From Pteria penguin (taxonomy: Eukaryota; Mollusca; Bivalvia; Pterioida; Pteriidae), in assembly GCA_035048485.1 (NCBI GenBank), contig CM068583.1, forward strand, positions 64,104,306 through 64,168,305: 64,000 bases of DNA, read 5' to 3'. The position numbers and the translations under genes are program-made. The notes under the pieces are model-generated. The model ran no database searches. It was not told where the DNA came from and worked only from the letters and a program-made list of their open reading frames with translations. Shown piece by piece: positions 13,001-24,182 of the stretch; within the stretch, counting starts at the first letter, position 1; the number at the start of each line of letters is the position of its first letter.

Positions 13001-16000
13001 TGTGTAAAGAAATAGAAAAAATTTTTTGACCACAGCGGGATTTGAACCACTACTCTCCATATTTTAATTACCATGTGCTATATGTACTATTGTGAGACCT
13101 ATTTTTTAGACATGTTGGCACCATCTGTTGACCAATTTGGATGAAATGTAAAAATTGATAGAGGACCTATAGTACTTAATGTATACCATGTTTCATTAAA
13201 ATCTTTCATGTGGTATAACAGCAGAAGTTAAAAATGTGAAGAATTGTCCCTATACACCCTTATTTGGAAGTCTTAAAAAATTCATAAAAAATCCAAATAT
13301 TGAGATATTGACAAAATTCTTTCAAAATAAGATTCCTTATCATAATTATGATCAAAATAGTCGATAAGAAATCATCATTATCAAATAACTACCAGTAGGA
13401 AATATGACACTTTTCTGCATTGAAATCACCAAGTCCAAAAAAATGTCGAAAAAAATTTCTAAAATTTGAATTTGGAAGGGAACCAAAATGACAATACTTC
13501 TTCACTCATCCCTCTAAATCATTTCTATGCATTCTGTTTGTCTCTGTATACAGCCAATATGAAGAGGAAGACTATCAAAGGAGGGTACTCTTTTGTGACC
13601 TACTTTTGACTGTGGTGGTGCCACCTGTACAGAGGTCTGGACGAAAACGACAGAATTTGAAGGGGATCATATGGGATTTATTTCTACAAAGATTTACTAA
13701 ACTCTTTCGAACAGTTTAGCAGAAAAAGAAAAAATGTGAAAAATGGCCAAACCAAACCCCCCCCCCCCCCTCTTTATTTAGAAGTCTTTAAAAATTCATA
13801 AAAAATCCAAAAATGGGGATATTGACAAAATTCTTTCACAATTATATTCCTCACCATAATCATGATCAAATTAGGCCATAAAAACTTATCATTAACAATT
13901 AACTGAAAAACATGACACTTTTCTGCATTGAAATTACTAAGTCCATAAAAATGTCGAAAAAACGTCAAAACATTTGATTACGGAACAGAACCAAAAATAA
14001 CAACACTTCTTCAGACATCCCTCTAGATCATTCCTATGTATTCGGTTTGTCTCTGTATGCCTCTGGTCTGAAGAAGAAGTTTGTTAAAGGAGGGTACCCT
14101 CTGTGACCTACTTTTGCCTGTGGTGGCACCACCTACTGACGAATCTGGACAGAAAACAACAACACTTGTAGGGGACCATGAGTACTTCATGCATACCAAG
14201 TTTCATCAAATTCTGTTCAGCAGTTCTGAAGAAGAAGTAAAAAATGTGAAAAGTTAACGCCAGACGGACGCCGGGCGGACGACGAACTACGATTGATCAC
14301 AATAGCTCACTTGAGCCTTTGGCTCGGGTGAGCTAAAAAAAAACCAAAAACGTACGATAGTCGATAGACCTCGCGAGTGAGGGCCTGTCATCCAATGCCA
14401 TTATATATAGCAAAAAGTCATCTCTGATTTAGTAATGACTGGGGAAACGATCGAACTTGACGAGCAAATGGAAGATGAAGTTAAAACTCTGTACACACTG
14501 CATTTCGAGTGGTCAGGTAACATGTATCTAGCCGGATGTGATGACATTCATACATATAACAAGTCCAGTGTCTACGTACATTTTACGTGTATGATATGCA
14601 AGTTAGCATAGCTTGGCATTGCTGGATTTAGAGGGAGTTCCTGGTCGTAATCCCTCCACCTATGGTCGGAAAATTTTATCAAAAAAGGTCATTTTCGACC
14701 ATTTTTAGGGCTGCAACCCCTCTCTCCTCGGACCGAATAGTGGGAAACATTAGTCATGGAAGGCTGCACTCCACACCTTTTTTTCTCAATAATGTCTAAA
14801 TCCGCCTACAATGTATGCTTAGATCAAATGACAGATAGGAACGAGGTATGAAGAATTCCAGTAAGAAATCTTCAGTGAAATTCCCGGCCAACTCTATTAG
14901 TCTATACCCTCCTTTGTACGCGTAACAAATTATTCCCTATCTTGTTTTAAACATTCCGATGTTGACTTTCCGCCCACATATTAGATAAGATTTAACCTCT
15001 TGTGAACATACGTCTCCTTATACCTACTATAATATACAGAACAGCGCATAAATATAGGCGGACATGAATTACGTAACGCGCAGATTAAAGTCAACTTAAG
15101 AGGTGAAGAACTGTATTCTCCGATGAAAATCTTTTAAATCTTGCAGATTTTGACAGACAATTACCGACTCTTCGCGTCATATCATATGCTTGCACAGCGA
15201 CAGTGCGGCCACGAGTTTTCCTTATACACGTATGACCGTGTGGGGCCGTCGTACTTCAATCTGTTAGGAGCAGGACTCGTGACCTGGTGGTCTTCAGACA
15301 GAGTCCCGCGGGTGGCTTCGCTAATGTACCGCCTTTCAGATGATACGATATGAACCGAATTCCCATGTGACAGTAGATGTGGCCCGTGAAAGATTCCTCA
15401 CTTCATCGAGTGGGTCTATTGCATGGGATTAAACTTAAAATCATATGCACTGCATCAGGCAGAGGCATCTCCACACAGTCGCAGTAATCTTGGTGTGGCA
15501 TAAAACAAGAATCCAATAAACATAAAGGTTTTGTCGAAAACCAGTCATTTCAAGGTGAGGATGGTCGCCTGTTTGATTCATCAACAGTTAAATCTTATTC
15601 ATGAAGGTGAACTCATATAAGATACACAGACAATTTTAGTCTATGTCTCTGTAAGTCTGTTCAAATGACTATAGTCTCTATTTCATCTTGTATATTTGGT
15701 AAATAAAGGTAGTATTAGTAGATGGATACAGTTTGTACACACAGCAATACCTATGACTAAGATTTCGAGGGTAGAAACAAATTTCTGGCCGAAAACATGT
15801 AGATGTGCGTACACAACGCATGAATACTCGAGGGGAACATAAATATTTTGTGTAATTTTTATTCTAAATTTAAAATTATGTAAGCAAGCGCACGAGTCAT
15901 ACGGGTTACTGGTAGAGTTGGTGTTACCTGTACGAAGTATACACATGTGTATGTAAATATGCTATACAATACGAAGATACCTACACGTAAATGTAACAGT

Positions 16001-19000
16001 AATTTTTATTTCAACATGAAGGTGTTTTGTACTGTTGACGTGAAATAATTAACTTACAATCGCTTTACTGGAACTGCGAATGACTGACAGAAATCGGAAG
16101 TGAGGGTGGGGATTGAGGTGCGAGTGCTGTGCATGCTCTGGATTATAACTATACGAATGTATGCAAAAAATTAAGTTACTCTAGCATTAATATAATGCAT
16201 TCTCATAAATACCATTACGCAAGTACCCTATTTTATGACCAAAAATAGTGCATCTGTTTATAAACATGACATTTTCAGATTTGGTGGGTACGTCTTCAAC
16301 GCAGATTAGTCCGATCAGTCAGAAATTTATGTTTTGGTTTCTTTTTTTTTTTATTATTATTATTATTATTTATTGTTATTTTTATTTATTTAGTTATTGT
16401 TGTTTTTAATGTGGAAGGAATTTTTCAACTTTACATGAGAGAATTCGAATAAATATCAACGGAAGTAGCTCGGTAAATGCGCTGTCACGTGTCATTCCTC
16501 TGGACAAGTGTTACATTCCTGTATAGATGTTCAGTAGCGCATGAATACCTGATATCCTATCGATCTATACCACCCTCAGAATTTAATATATGTAACTATT
16601 CAATAGTATGAACACACATGTGATGCCATACAAACTACAGGGTTTTTTTTCTCATTGATCGGCTTGTGAAGTTGTGTGCGTTTATGTTGCTATGGGGAAA
16701 AAAACGAGGAGAGAAGGCGCGTAGCCAGAGTACTTTGGATGTGGAAGCACATTCAGGCAGGGGGTTTGGGGGCTGCCTTAAGGCCCCCAATGGGTCCAGG
16801 GGGCGAAGCCCCCGGAAGCTAATTGATTTTACGCATTTACAGCGCAGTTTTCTACGTTAAAAAGGACCCTTTGTACACCTTTTTGTCTGTAATATTTACT
16901 TAATAATTACATACAAGCGATAGCATTTCAACATAACATGTATGTTTGACATTATTCAAACAGGAATGAGAGCCTGCGTGGCTTTTTGTCTACAAAAGTG
17001 GCAATAACATTGTCTACATTTATCTTTTTTGCAAAATGATGTGGAAGCACCTACGTACTTGCGTACGCCTGGCTACGCGCCTGGAGAGGGTGTCATTAGC
17101 ATGTGGACGACCAGTTCAGATTTAATTTCTTTGAACTTTGTGTTCTTTAATAGCCCAGACATGATTTACTTTTCACCGATCACGATTAGATGACTTGTCA
17201 CAGTGTATCATAGGATTTTATAGACTGCGTCATCATGTTTTACATGATTACAGTATTATTTCAGTGGCTTCCCAGCCGAGTCTTGTCACTGTGTCCAGGC
17301 AATATACAGACTAGACATACCAGTGACGTCATTACTGATGAATTACCGGTCACACTGGTCAAGGTGTCGTAAAATGCTTTCTACATTAATGACAAATATT
17401 GAATAAGTCATGCATGTCATTCCCGACCCGTAAGAATACATTGAGGTCAACGTCTGATGTAAAAACAAGTCTAAACTAAGGAAATAATTTAATATAATAT
17501 TTTCCTGTATACTAAGCATGTGTAAAGACAGGAAGTTGAAACTGTGAGTTAATGTAAATCTGCTTTTCTCACGTTCTCTGAATATTACATCAACAGACTT
17601 GAGAAGTTCGTGGGGATGTTTTCAGGAGTGAGATATTCTACATATTCAGTATTGTAAAAAAACAAAACAAAACAAAACTTATGCACAGATAAAAAACAGG
17701 GATAAGAGCAGTCCCACTTTCTGTATATTTGTGTTTTCACGAGCCCGTGTGGATTCACCAGTGAAAAAAAGAGCTTTTATTCATACCATGCATGCGGCTA
17801 GACTGTGTCACTAACTACATCCTGTTACACTCTACATTGTTACATTATGTACCATGCTTTCACGCACAAACATGTGATAATGCCTCAATTATGTTTCTAT
17901 TCAACTGCATACTATAACCATAAATTACCGTAATACTGAAATCACAGTACTTTCAGTTTTAATACTGATACACAAACTACCATTTCTGTGGAAGTAAAAG
18001 CTACTTTACTCAAAGCTCAGCATGGATGATACAAAATCATTGTGACATGTAACAAGCTGACAAAATATTTATCTCCACATGTGGTGCTTCACCCAACTTA
18101 TTTCAAAAATTAGATAAAATATATTGCATTTGACCATTTCTCTAAAGCTTTCAATATTTTTTCATAGAGATTTTGAATACGACCAAACAAGCAAACTTTG
18201 AAGATGCAAAATGTTTCTCTCTGCTCTAGCTCTCACTTGACACACTGAAAGGAATACTACATATATATATCTAATTTTGGGGTTTTTTTTATCAGTTTCT
18301 CATATAGATCTACATGTGTATCTTTCTATCATGACACCAACTACATATTCAGACTTTTCAACATCTACATATTTCTGATTCATCAAAATAACCAGTGTTG
18401 ATTTATCAAACTACCCAGTGTTTTAGCATAGAGAGTTTTCTCTAACCCTATGTGCTGTCTCAAATACAAATCTAGAAGCCCAGATAGTAATTCTAAGACT
18501 CTCAAACTTGACTTTGATAAGTCACAGTGTTAATCCCTCAGTCATATGTATGGTCAGTAAATCCAGTTTTAGGTTTTAAAATGCATCTTGTGTATTAGAA
18601 TGATGAATTCTCGAAATTGGTTCATGAAGATAGTAATCAAACAGAAACCACTTAAAATTAGTCTAAATTAGTAATTAATGTCACAGTTTACTTCCATGGC
18701 CATTATTTAGTGGTGCACATCACAGAGAATTGAAAAAACCATTCACATTATTTAGTGGTGCAGGTCACAAAGAACTGAAGAGACCATTCTCATTATTTAG
18801 TGGTGCAGGTCAAAGAGAACTGAAGAAACCATTCTCATAATTTAGTGGTGCAGGTCAAAGAGAACTGAAGAAACCATTCTCATAATTTAGTGGTGCAAGT
18901 CACTGAGAATTGAAGAGACCATTCTCTTTATTTAGTTATGCAGGCCACGGAGAACTGAAGAAACTTCTCGTTATTTAGTGGTGCAGGTCACAGAGAACTG

Positions 19001-22000
19001 AAGAGACCATTCTCGTTACTTAATGGTGCAGGTCACGGAGAACTGAAGACACCATTTTCATTATTAAGTGGTGCATGTCACAGAGAAGTGAGGAGACCTC
19101 AATATTAACTAATAAACAAAATTCTGTTACACAATGGGAATCTCCCCATGTATCTGAGTGTTGCGGACTGTTATTCAATGGAACTTTCCTCATGTATCGG
19201 ACTGTTGCAGACTGTTCAATAAAGGTGACAAAACTTATGGCAAAAAAAATTTACTATCACACCATTAACCTCAACACATGTATCACATAATGCCCTTTGA
19301 TTTCTTTGCACTACACTATTAGTTATGTATGTATTACATCAATAATATGTGTTCTCCTCATAGCAAATAATACACAGGCAAAGGTAAGTACTTGTAACAG
19401 AATTCAGAGCATCAAAATTCTAAACTGAAAATGCAAAATTTACCAACTGATACCTCAACTTACCATAGGGAAGTGTAATTTTCAACACTTTGGACACAAA
19501 ATGACAAATCCTTGGAAAGGTAATGAGAAGATAACAGTACAGCCATTTCTTGAGACATCCATACCAAAATGTTGGAAATTTCACTTACGTCAAGGTATTG
19601 GTAGGTATACTTTGCATTTTCAATTCTGAATTCCATTTCTTACATTTGTTTGTGCACTATAATCTATCAGGAGAGAATTTCTGCAGCTGGTCAATAAGAT
19701 CAATACAGCCAACTGCTCTTATAGAAGGTCTGCTGAGTGCCCAAACAAACAGCAGCAGAAGAAGAAACTGATGAAACACATACATATATACAATGTACTA
19801 CATATCAGCGGCCTGTGCTTAAACATTTATATCCATTATTTGGTAAGTTTTAAACATCTATCAATGTCATGCACAGAACAAAGAAAAGGATTAAACCTTT
19901 TCCCTTACTCAGATACCAAAAATCCTCTTTATCAATTATATAGATATATACAATACCATAGCAAAAGCATTCACACTTTTTCAAAATGGTGGCCATAAAA
20001 CACAATGATAAAATTCCTAAAAAAAAAACGACGAAAAAAAAGTGCCGAAAACTGACTTACTTTTCTTAATAATTAAATGTTAGTTGTCCTTTGGATCTCA
20101 GTACTGCTTGAAATAACAAGAAACCCCTAAAGACAGTATGGCCGGGTTGCAAATCAAATTTGAAACAAGGTCAAGGTCACAAGTCATGATATCAATTCAA
20201 AACTCTGGTCATAAACAACCTATGTGTGAAGTATCAAAGCCCTACCTGTATTGATATGAAGGATATAGCTGAAGTTAAAGATTTTTAAACGTAGGTCCAA
20301 GTTCAAGGTCAAGGTCACATGGTAAAAAATCATGGCATAAATTGAAAGTTCTGGTCAAAAGGATCCTGTATAAGAAGTATTATATGTATACTCCTCTCAG
20401 TTGCTGAGATTTTGATTCAAACAGAACTTAACCAAAACAGATTTTACTTCAACCAGAAAATTAACCAAGGTGTTGACAGACAAACAGATGGACAGACATT
20501 GCCTATCTATAGACTAGAATTGCTTTGCAATCCAGCTAAATAAATTTTACTTCAACCAGAAACTTAACTAAAATGTTAATGAACAGACAGATTGCCATCA
20601 CCAATCTATAGACCGAAATTGCCTTGCAATCTTGCCATAATGTTGAATTAGATGAGGCATTGATAAATACAAATTTTTTACCTAGACATCGGCATGTTTT
20701 GCCATACCCCATGCATTGCAGTAAAAAGTTCATCCCAGGTGGTAATGTCTCTAGCAATATTCAGAAATTATCATTTTAGTTTTAACCAAAAATTTTTAAC
20801 AATGATGATGTCCAGGGAAAGTGGCGGCTAGGTAATAGGAGGAAATTTTATTGATTTGTTTGTACTGACATGTTATCCTTGCCCTGTATATAGGTGCATT
20901 GTCGTCTTGGAATAGGTACATGTATGTATTGTTGACAAAATATTTCATTATTACACAAATGTTCCTCAATATACTTTGAAGTGATTATATTGCCATAAAC
21001 AAGACACAAGATTCTGACACCACTATAGGAGATGCTTCCCCACGGCCACACCATAATTGTAAATCGACGTTTATGAGGAGGGTGTATGCACTGGAGATGA
21101 TAACTCAATCGCTTTTCTCCAGACATAAGGTCAGTGATTCTCAACAATAATAACTTGACTTCATTACTTTCTGCCAATACTGGTCCATTGTCAGTAGTTG
21201 CTTCTCTAAACACCAAGTTAACCGCTTTTTTCTATTAACTTCCAAAATTACCATACGTTTCCATACCACTCTCTTTCCCTATAAAGAATTTCAGGACTAA
21301 AGATCTGTGACCTGTTTTTGTATGACATTAACCTTCAATGACTGCATTTGATTCCAGTGTGTTGTTACGGTACTTAAAGTTCTGTATCTGTTTTTAATGA
21401 CCTCCCTCAAACCCCAGTTTTCATCCTTGTGTGACAGCTTTTGAGGGCTACTAACTTGAGGTAAGCTTTCAATAGTTCCATGCTGAATGAACTTCTTCCA
21501 AACTGATCTTACAGTATGGTAATACTGACTAATATTTAAAAGTTGGGCAATTTCTTTAGCTTTGTGATTCTCACTTTTGCAATCAGGTTTTTAACTTCTT
21601 CACTCAGTTCTGTAGAATTCCAACACATATTGAAATTTTGCTTGTTTACATTGATTATGATTAGCATGAAAGTTGCAGACAACAAAAAATATAAAATTAT
21701 GTCTCTTCCTACTTAAAGATAACTCTCTCAAAGTCAAAGATTCTACTGATAACTTGTTTTTTCTCTAGAGTTATCACTTTTCCCAATCTTGATGCCCAAG
21801 TTATGACATAGCCATTATGGAAAGTCATGAATACTTTAACAATAACCCTGTATCTTTGTTAAAAACCCCATCATCCCCAACATCTACTTAGTAGATTTCA
21901 TGATCTACCTTGTTTACTGATTGATAGCAATGGTTACCAATAATATCAGCCCTATCCCATACTACAAATGACTGAATGAAGAAATAAACATAGGAATGAG

Positions 22001-23355
22001 TCAATGAATGAACAAAATGAATAAAGAAACAAATTAATGAATAAACAAAGGGATATTGATGAATAAACAAAGTGGATGAATGGTTGTATACATGCATGCA
22101 TGAATATATGGCCCTAGTGGAATTCATGCTCTTTTTGTTACACAGAGTATCTACCATTTTGGGACGGTATCTGACGTAAAACAATTACGACATCATCAAA
22201 TTCTATGTATATTGATCTAAAACTCAAGGAAATGATAGTCCACAAATGATGTTTTCATAGGAAAATTATGACGTCATATTTGTTTTACATCAGATACGGT
22301 CAAAAATGGAAAATAACTCTGTTTAACGAAAAGCATCAATACACTTGTAAGTTTACTTATCTTGACATTGGTGACTTATGATACGCTATGAAGTAACTAT
22401 ACTATGCCGTAGCATTTGGTAAGTCAATCAATGAGCAAGGCTGCAAATACAGTCAAACGGGCACAATTTCTATTTTAAGACCTACCTAGCTATTGTTCTC
22501 GACTTGGACAACTTTCCCTGGACAAATGACATAACAAAAACGTAAGAATCACAAAGTATGGTAAACCCTAATGTTGAAAACAATGGAGAATTTCGATCGT
22601 GCAAACTGGTGCTTTAGACATTTCTCTTACGATATGATACACTCAGATTTCTTTTATATGCATGATTTCATTTAAAATTAAAACTTAGAAAGGTAACTGT
22701 TGTATAGTTGTTTCATACGTCATTTCAATAAAGTACTGAAAATAAGGCGGAATAGTCTAGGACCAAAATGACTTTGGGCCAAATAGGAAAAGAGCCAATA
22801 CCTTCTTCTTCTTCCATGTAAACGTGTACTCAAAAGTTGAGCATTATATGACTGGCAAATCTATGTAATTCATCTTTCTCTCCCCCAAAACAAATGCCCT
22901 TCCCCAACAAAATTCCACACTTTCTGCAAGCTTTTGTTTATCTTTTAGCCTGGCCACCTGACATAGTCTTACCAAGACCTTGTCATTAGCACTTAAGCCT
23001 GAACTCAATACCTGATAGCCCTGAACAGATATTTTTATAATCCACAGAACTCACCTCGTTCCATACGGGGTTTAATTCCGATTTAATAAACTCAGTTTTC
23101 TTCTTTGTTCCTGCAAAAGAGGCAAATGGGCATCATTGAAAAATAACGAACCACTCTAACATTTTCGCTGGCTGTTTTAATGTTGTTCAACAACTTGTTT
23201 ATTTGCAGCACTAACTTTACTTGCTTCGCGTCGGTGAGCAACAGACATTTGTTTTCCTTACCCTGAAATTCGACTGTAGCATAAGGATCACTCTCGCCAA
23301 ACTTCTCTACATTAGGAACATTCGTCGCCCCGATGACGGTAACCTGTAATGACAT
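917..23355 (-). CDS. Ferlin family protein, dysferlin/myoferlin type, 5' part (C2A domain; partial gene)
   Basis: Ferlins are large tail-anchored membrane proteins with five to seven C2 domains that act in Ca2+-dependent vesicle fusion and membrane repair. Four minus-strand exons (23355-23262, 23110-23055, 8470-8379, 1022-917) join in phase into 116 codons of an N-terminal C2 domain. Visible landmarks are GESDPYATVEFQG (strand 2 and Ca-loop Asp), KSELNPVWNE (the C2 hallmark), TFEFDLKG, and GRNRLLGTATVPLRNLL, which parallels the GRNRFLG-VPLREVL stretch of dysferlin C2A. The start is the ATG at 23355; an in-frame TAA lies just upstream. All four donors are GT and the three visible acceptors are AG. 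The rest of the protein lies beyond position 1. Dysferlin-like is favoured over otoferlin-like because the otoferlin C2A is much more divergent. Whether the orthologue is dysferlin, myoferlin or an undivided invertebrate ferlin cannot be decided here. Confidence 0.9.
3815..4250. repeat. Long imperfect palindrome built from a 'gtcagatcaaaccctgacattgatc' motif
   Basis: The left half has repeated blocks reading atcatgtcagatcaaacc-ctgacattgatcat and the right half carries their reverse complements in mirrored order. The centre is an AT-only stretch at about 4050-4080. Matching outer blocks such as gacctagagt-ccataaatgaca pair with tgtcatttacaaactctagg. The arms are about 200 bp each, so a foldback structure is possible. 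Confidence 0.8.
4670..5275. repeat. Minisatellite, about 57-bp unit, about 10 copies
   Basis: The repeated block reads 'ggcaatagctcttctgcact', then an 'aagtgca...caagctaaaaagg' part and 'acatggagggt'. Spacing between successive 'gcaatagct' occurrences is about 52-60 bp. One unit is truncated near 5020-5060. Confidence 0.85.
6694..6999. mobile_element. Short inverted-repeat (MITE-like) element
   Basis: The left end 'gtaaaggaaca-aaacactct-attgcaaa' through 'cctcacgacctttatcaagc' is repeated as its reverse complement at the right end, giving terminal inverted repeats of about 65-70 bp around a 160-bp core. No coding sequence. A target-site duplication is not clear. Confidence 0.75.
7690..7986 (+). 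pseudogene. Non-LTR retrotransposon reverse transcriptase fragment
   Basis: A frame of 94 codons starting at 7702 contains NYWREILLLSVTSKVFSRVI and, later, EEAALQEGRSFAYQIFTLRQ and ITEQ. This matches the conserved RT segment of RTE/CR1-like elements (NWRGI-LLS-KVF-RVI ... EQAGFR-GRS--QIF-LR-I-EQ). The usual 'QAGFR' is decayed and the YADD catalytic part is absent, so this is a relic. It lies antisense to the ferlin intron. Confidence 0.7.
8379..8470 (-). CDS. Ferlin exon 3
   Basis: 92-nt exon between acceptor TTTTCAG and donor AACAG-GTAAGTC. It encodes TFEFDLKGNALTGSDELSVR followed by VLDYERVGRN and two bases of the next Arg codon. The phase matches both neighbours. Confidence 0.92.
8838..10285. 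repeat. Minisatellite, 31/28-bp unit with higher-order pattern, about 45 copies
   Basis: The unit is atgatcatcaatatgcaggc plus ctgactctctg. A 28-bp variant lacks one 'atc'. Around 8957-9150 a set of variants (28-bp form with 'cagtcc', then a unit with 'ccgatgttcatc') recurs at about 120 bp, a higher-order repeat. Each 31-bp unit carries the perfect palindrome GATGATCATC. The array is split by a SINE at 9272-9423. Confidence 0.95.
9272..9423 (-). mobile_element. tRNA-headed SINE, 3'-truncated, inserted in the 31-bp array
   Basis: On the minus strand it begins with a tRNA-like head (GGCGTAGCCTAGTGATATC, then GGGATTCGAGACCC as B box) followed by the shared SINE body (acaggcatgacc ... gagacagtaaa ... 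catgccatgcatgttaaagatc). It lacks the 3' part seen in the full copy at 45265-45541. Array units resume on both sides. Confidence 0.85.
10450..10780. repeat. Minisatellite, about 46-bp unit, 7 copies
   Basis: Unit 'gtcaaaaggtctaagatcaa', then 'tgtcaatggtggtgaaaatt' and 'cacctt'. Successive 'tctaagatc' motifs are 46 bp apart. Confidence 0.85.
11040..11425 (-). repeat. Dispersed intronic repeat (AAGGTCA / agacggacac type)
   Basis: Contains 'aggtcaaaggtcacggtcaagg', 'aaggtcttgtcacaagg' blocks and ends with an 'agacaaacggacacact' tract. The same family on the opposite strand lies in the PDCD11 introns (for example 42050-42150 and 60570-61050). Orientation here is assigned minus by that comparison. 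Confidence 0.6.
11540..11665. repeat. Short tandem array, about 31-bp unit, 4 copies
   Basis: Unit 'aactcctagtcacattaagt' plus 'gtcaacggtat', repeated with small changes. Confidence 0.75.
12615..14335 (-). mobile_element. 2.6 kb hairpin-ended repeat, copy C (diverged, shorter, inverted)
   Basis: Read on the minus strand it begins TAGCTCACCCGAGCCAAAGG and ends GGCCCACTTGGGCCTCTTGT, the same termini as copies A and B. The interior shares the gggtaccctcctttgac, gacaaaccgaat and ttttatgaattttt blocks but has fewer internal repeats (1.7 kb in all). No ORF with a recognisable protein was seen. A non-autonomous Helitron/Helentron ('pearl'-like) element is a possible class. Confidence 0.8.
14630..14815 (+). 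repeat. Dispersed repeat, 'ggtcggaaaatttt ... aaacattagtc' family, copy 1
   Basis: Shares 'ggtcggaaaatt', 'gaccgaat', 'aaacattagtc-tgg-aggctgca' and 'aatgtctaaatc-gcct' in order with 24020-24182. It begins near 'ggatttagaggga' and ends near 'aatccgcctac'. Confidence 0.7.
15370..15520 (+). mobile_element. Old SINE relic (3' body of the tRNA-headed SINE)
   Basis: 'tggcccgtgaaagattcctcact', 'gtgggtctattgca', 'tgcactgcatcaggcagagg' and 'ggtgtggcataaaacaagaa' follow the order of the intact SINE at 45265-45541 but are diverged. The tRNA head is not recognisable. Confidence 0.65.
16715..17082. mobile_element. Inverted-repeat element with AGGCGCGTAGCCAG ends
   Basis: The left end AGGCGCGTAGCCAG at 16715 is mirrored by CTGGCTACGCGCCT ending at 17082, and 'gatgtggaagcac' recurs just inside both ends. 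Near-identical 7-bp flanks (GGAGAGA left, GGAGAGG right) may be the target duplication. The interior has a GC-rich stretch (ggggcgaagcccccgg) and no coding sequence. Confidence 0.7.
18700..19090. repeat. Minisatellite, about 45-bp unit, 8-9 copies
   Basis: Unit 'cattatttagtggtgcaggt', then 'cacagagaactgaagagacc' and 'attct'. Copies vary at several positions. Confidence 0.9.
20160..20530 (-). repeat. Dispersed intronic repeat (AAGGTCA type)
   Basis: Contains 'aaggtcaaggtcacaagtcat', 'ttcaaggtcaaggtcaca' and ends 'gacagacaaacagatggac'. Same family and orientation as 11040-11425. Confidence 0.6.
20600..21640 (-). pseudogene. Tc1/mariner-type transposase pseudogene
   Basis: On the minus strand, across several frameshifts and stops, the parts of a Tc1-like transposase appear in order. 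The N-terminal helix-turn-helix comes first (CWNSTELSEEVKN near 21640), then GTIESLPQVSSPQKLSHKDE and LREVIKNRYRTLS. The catalytic part includes SGEKRLSYHLQCIHPP, IMVWPWGSISYSGVR and YIEEHL in the open frame at 21216-20848. A decayed WPPLSLDIII follows (the usual W-P-SPDLNPIE, with TAG for Trp), and then the C-terminal WDELFTAMHGVWQNMP. The DDE catalytic residues are not intact. Terminal inverted repeats were not found. Confidence 0.8.
22133..22330. mobile_element. Short foldback (MITE-like) element
   Basis: The left arm (acagagtatctaccatttt, then gggacggtatctgacgtaaa) is the reverse complement of the right arm (ttacatcagatacggtcaaa, then aatggaaaataactctgt) with few mismatches. Arms are about 70 bp, total under 200 bp, no coding capacity. 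Confidence 0.75.
23055..23110 (-). CDS. Ferlin exon 2
   Basis: 56-nt exon after acceptor TTTTGCAG, ending at donor GAG-GTGAGT. It completes the split Gly codon and then encodes TKKKTEFIKSELNPVWNE, the core C2 signature. It is only 151 bp from exon 1, against 14.6 kb to exon 3. Confidence 0.92.
23262..23355 (-). CDS. Ferlin exon 1
   Basis: First coding exon, 94 nt, 31 codons plus one base. It starts at an ATG with A at -3 and ends CAG-G before the donor GTAAGG. It encodes the first beta strands of C2A (starts MSLQVTVIGATN, ends EFQ). Reading on past the donor gives unrelated sequence, so the junction is clear. Confidence 0.9.
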
Positions 23356-24019
23356 TTTGAGCACTTATTTCCTCGCTGATCGTTACTTCACCATCATTTT
23401 ACTTTCCTAGATCATACCTGTTTTTCTTTCGGCACACCCTTTATACTCGGAGTGTCTCGGACATTTCATATTCCATCTGAAACGAAACAGTGTAGAGCGC
23501 GGGAAATTTAACTTTCATTTATATACATGTGTACATATATATATATCGCAAATACTTCCTTGATTCTATATAAAATGTTATAGAGATCATGATACTTCAA
23601 ATCATTACGAGTACATCAACATAATAAAGATCATAACTTCAGAGTAAAATGCAGCCAAAATGAACTTGATAAATATATAAACAGAGACGTGTACACACAG
23701 CCTATGTCTCTGATTATATAAATAAACAAATAAATAATTCATACTTTGTACTGACGAACCCATTGATCATACAGTAGAACAAAAATCAGTCAGGGATACT
23801 TTGAAATATCTTGAATAAAAATCAATATTCTTAAGTAGTCGGCCCTATATTTTCAAATGTTAGATAACCAAATATGTGCTTTTAAAATTGCAGAGGTCCA
23901 TCAGTGCATTCACTCAGACTTTGAATAGCCTTATATCTTATATTTTTAAGCCCGGCAATACATGACATGATATTCCGAAGATGTTACCACCTCGACTCTT
24001 AAGAGTTTATTCCATCGGC

Positions 24020-24182
24020 GGAGTTTAGGGGAGGGGTGCAGGGGTTCCAACCCTCCCCCCCTCTTTGGTCGGAAAATTCTTAGGACTGCAAGCCCTCTTT
24101 CCGGACCGAATCAGTGCAAAACATTAGTCGTGGGAGGCTGCAACCCCTTCCCCTTTTCAAAAATGTCTAGATCTGCCTAGGC
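24020..24182 (+). repeat. Dispersed repeat, 'ggtcggaaaatt ... aaacattagtc' family, copy 2
   Basis: Follows copy 1 (14630-14815) in order, including 'ccctctttccggaccgaatc', 'aaaacattagtcgtgggagg' and 'aatgtctagatctgcct'. Confidence 0.7.

Larger units (their letters stand above)
8471..23054 (-). other. Ferlin intron 2 (14.6 kb)
   Basis: A very large intron splitting C2A. It holds the 31-bp array (8838-10285), 46-bp array (10450-10780), 31-bp array (11540-11665), 2.6 kb-family copy C (12615-14335), a SINE relic (15370-15520), the GCGCGTAGCC element (16715-17082), a 45-bp array (18700-19090), a Tc1-like transposase relic (20600-21640) and a foldback element (22133-22330). No extra exon is recognised. 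Confidence 0.75.

Noticed and set aside
16666..16860. Frame of 64 codons with GGCLKAPNGSRGRSPRKL
   Set aside because: The Gly/Arg-rich part comes from the GC-rich hairpin of a repeat element (16715-17082), not a gene.
23092..23261. Continuation of the ferlin exon 1 frame into KENKCLLLTDAKQ
   Set aside because: This is intron 1; the GTAAGG donor at 23261 joins exon 2 in phase and restores the C2 fold.
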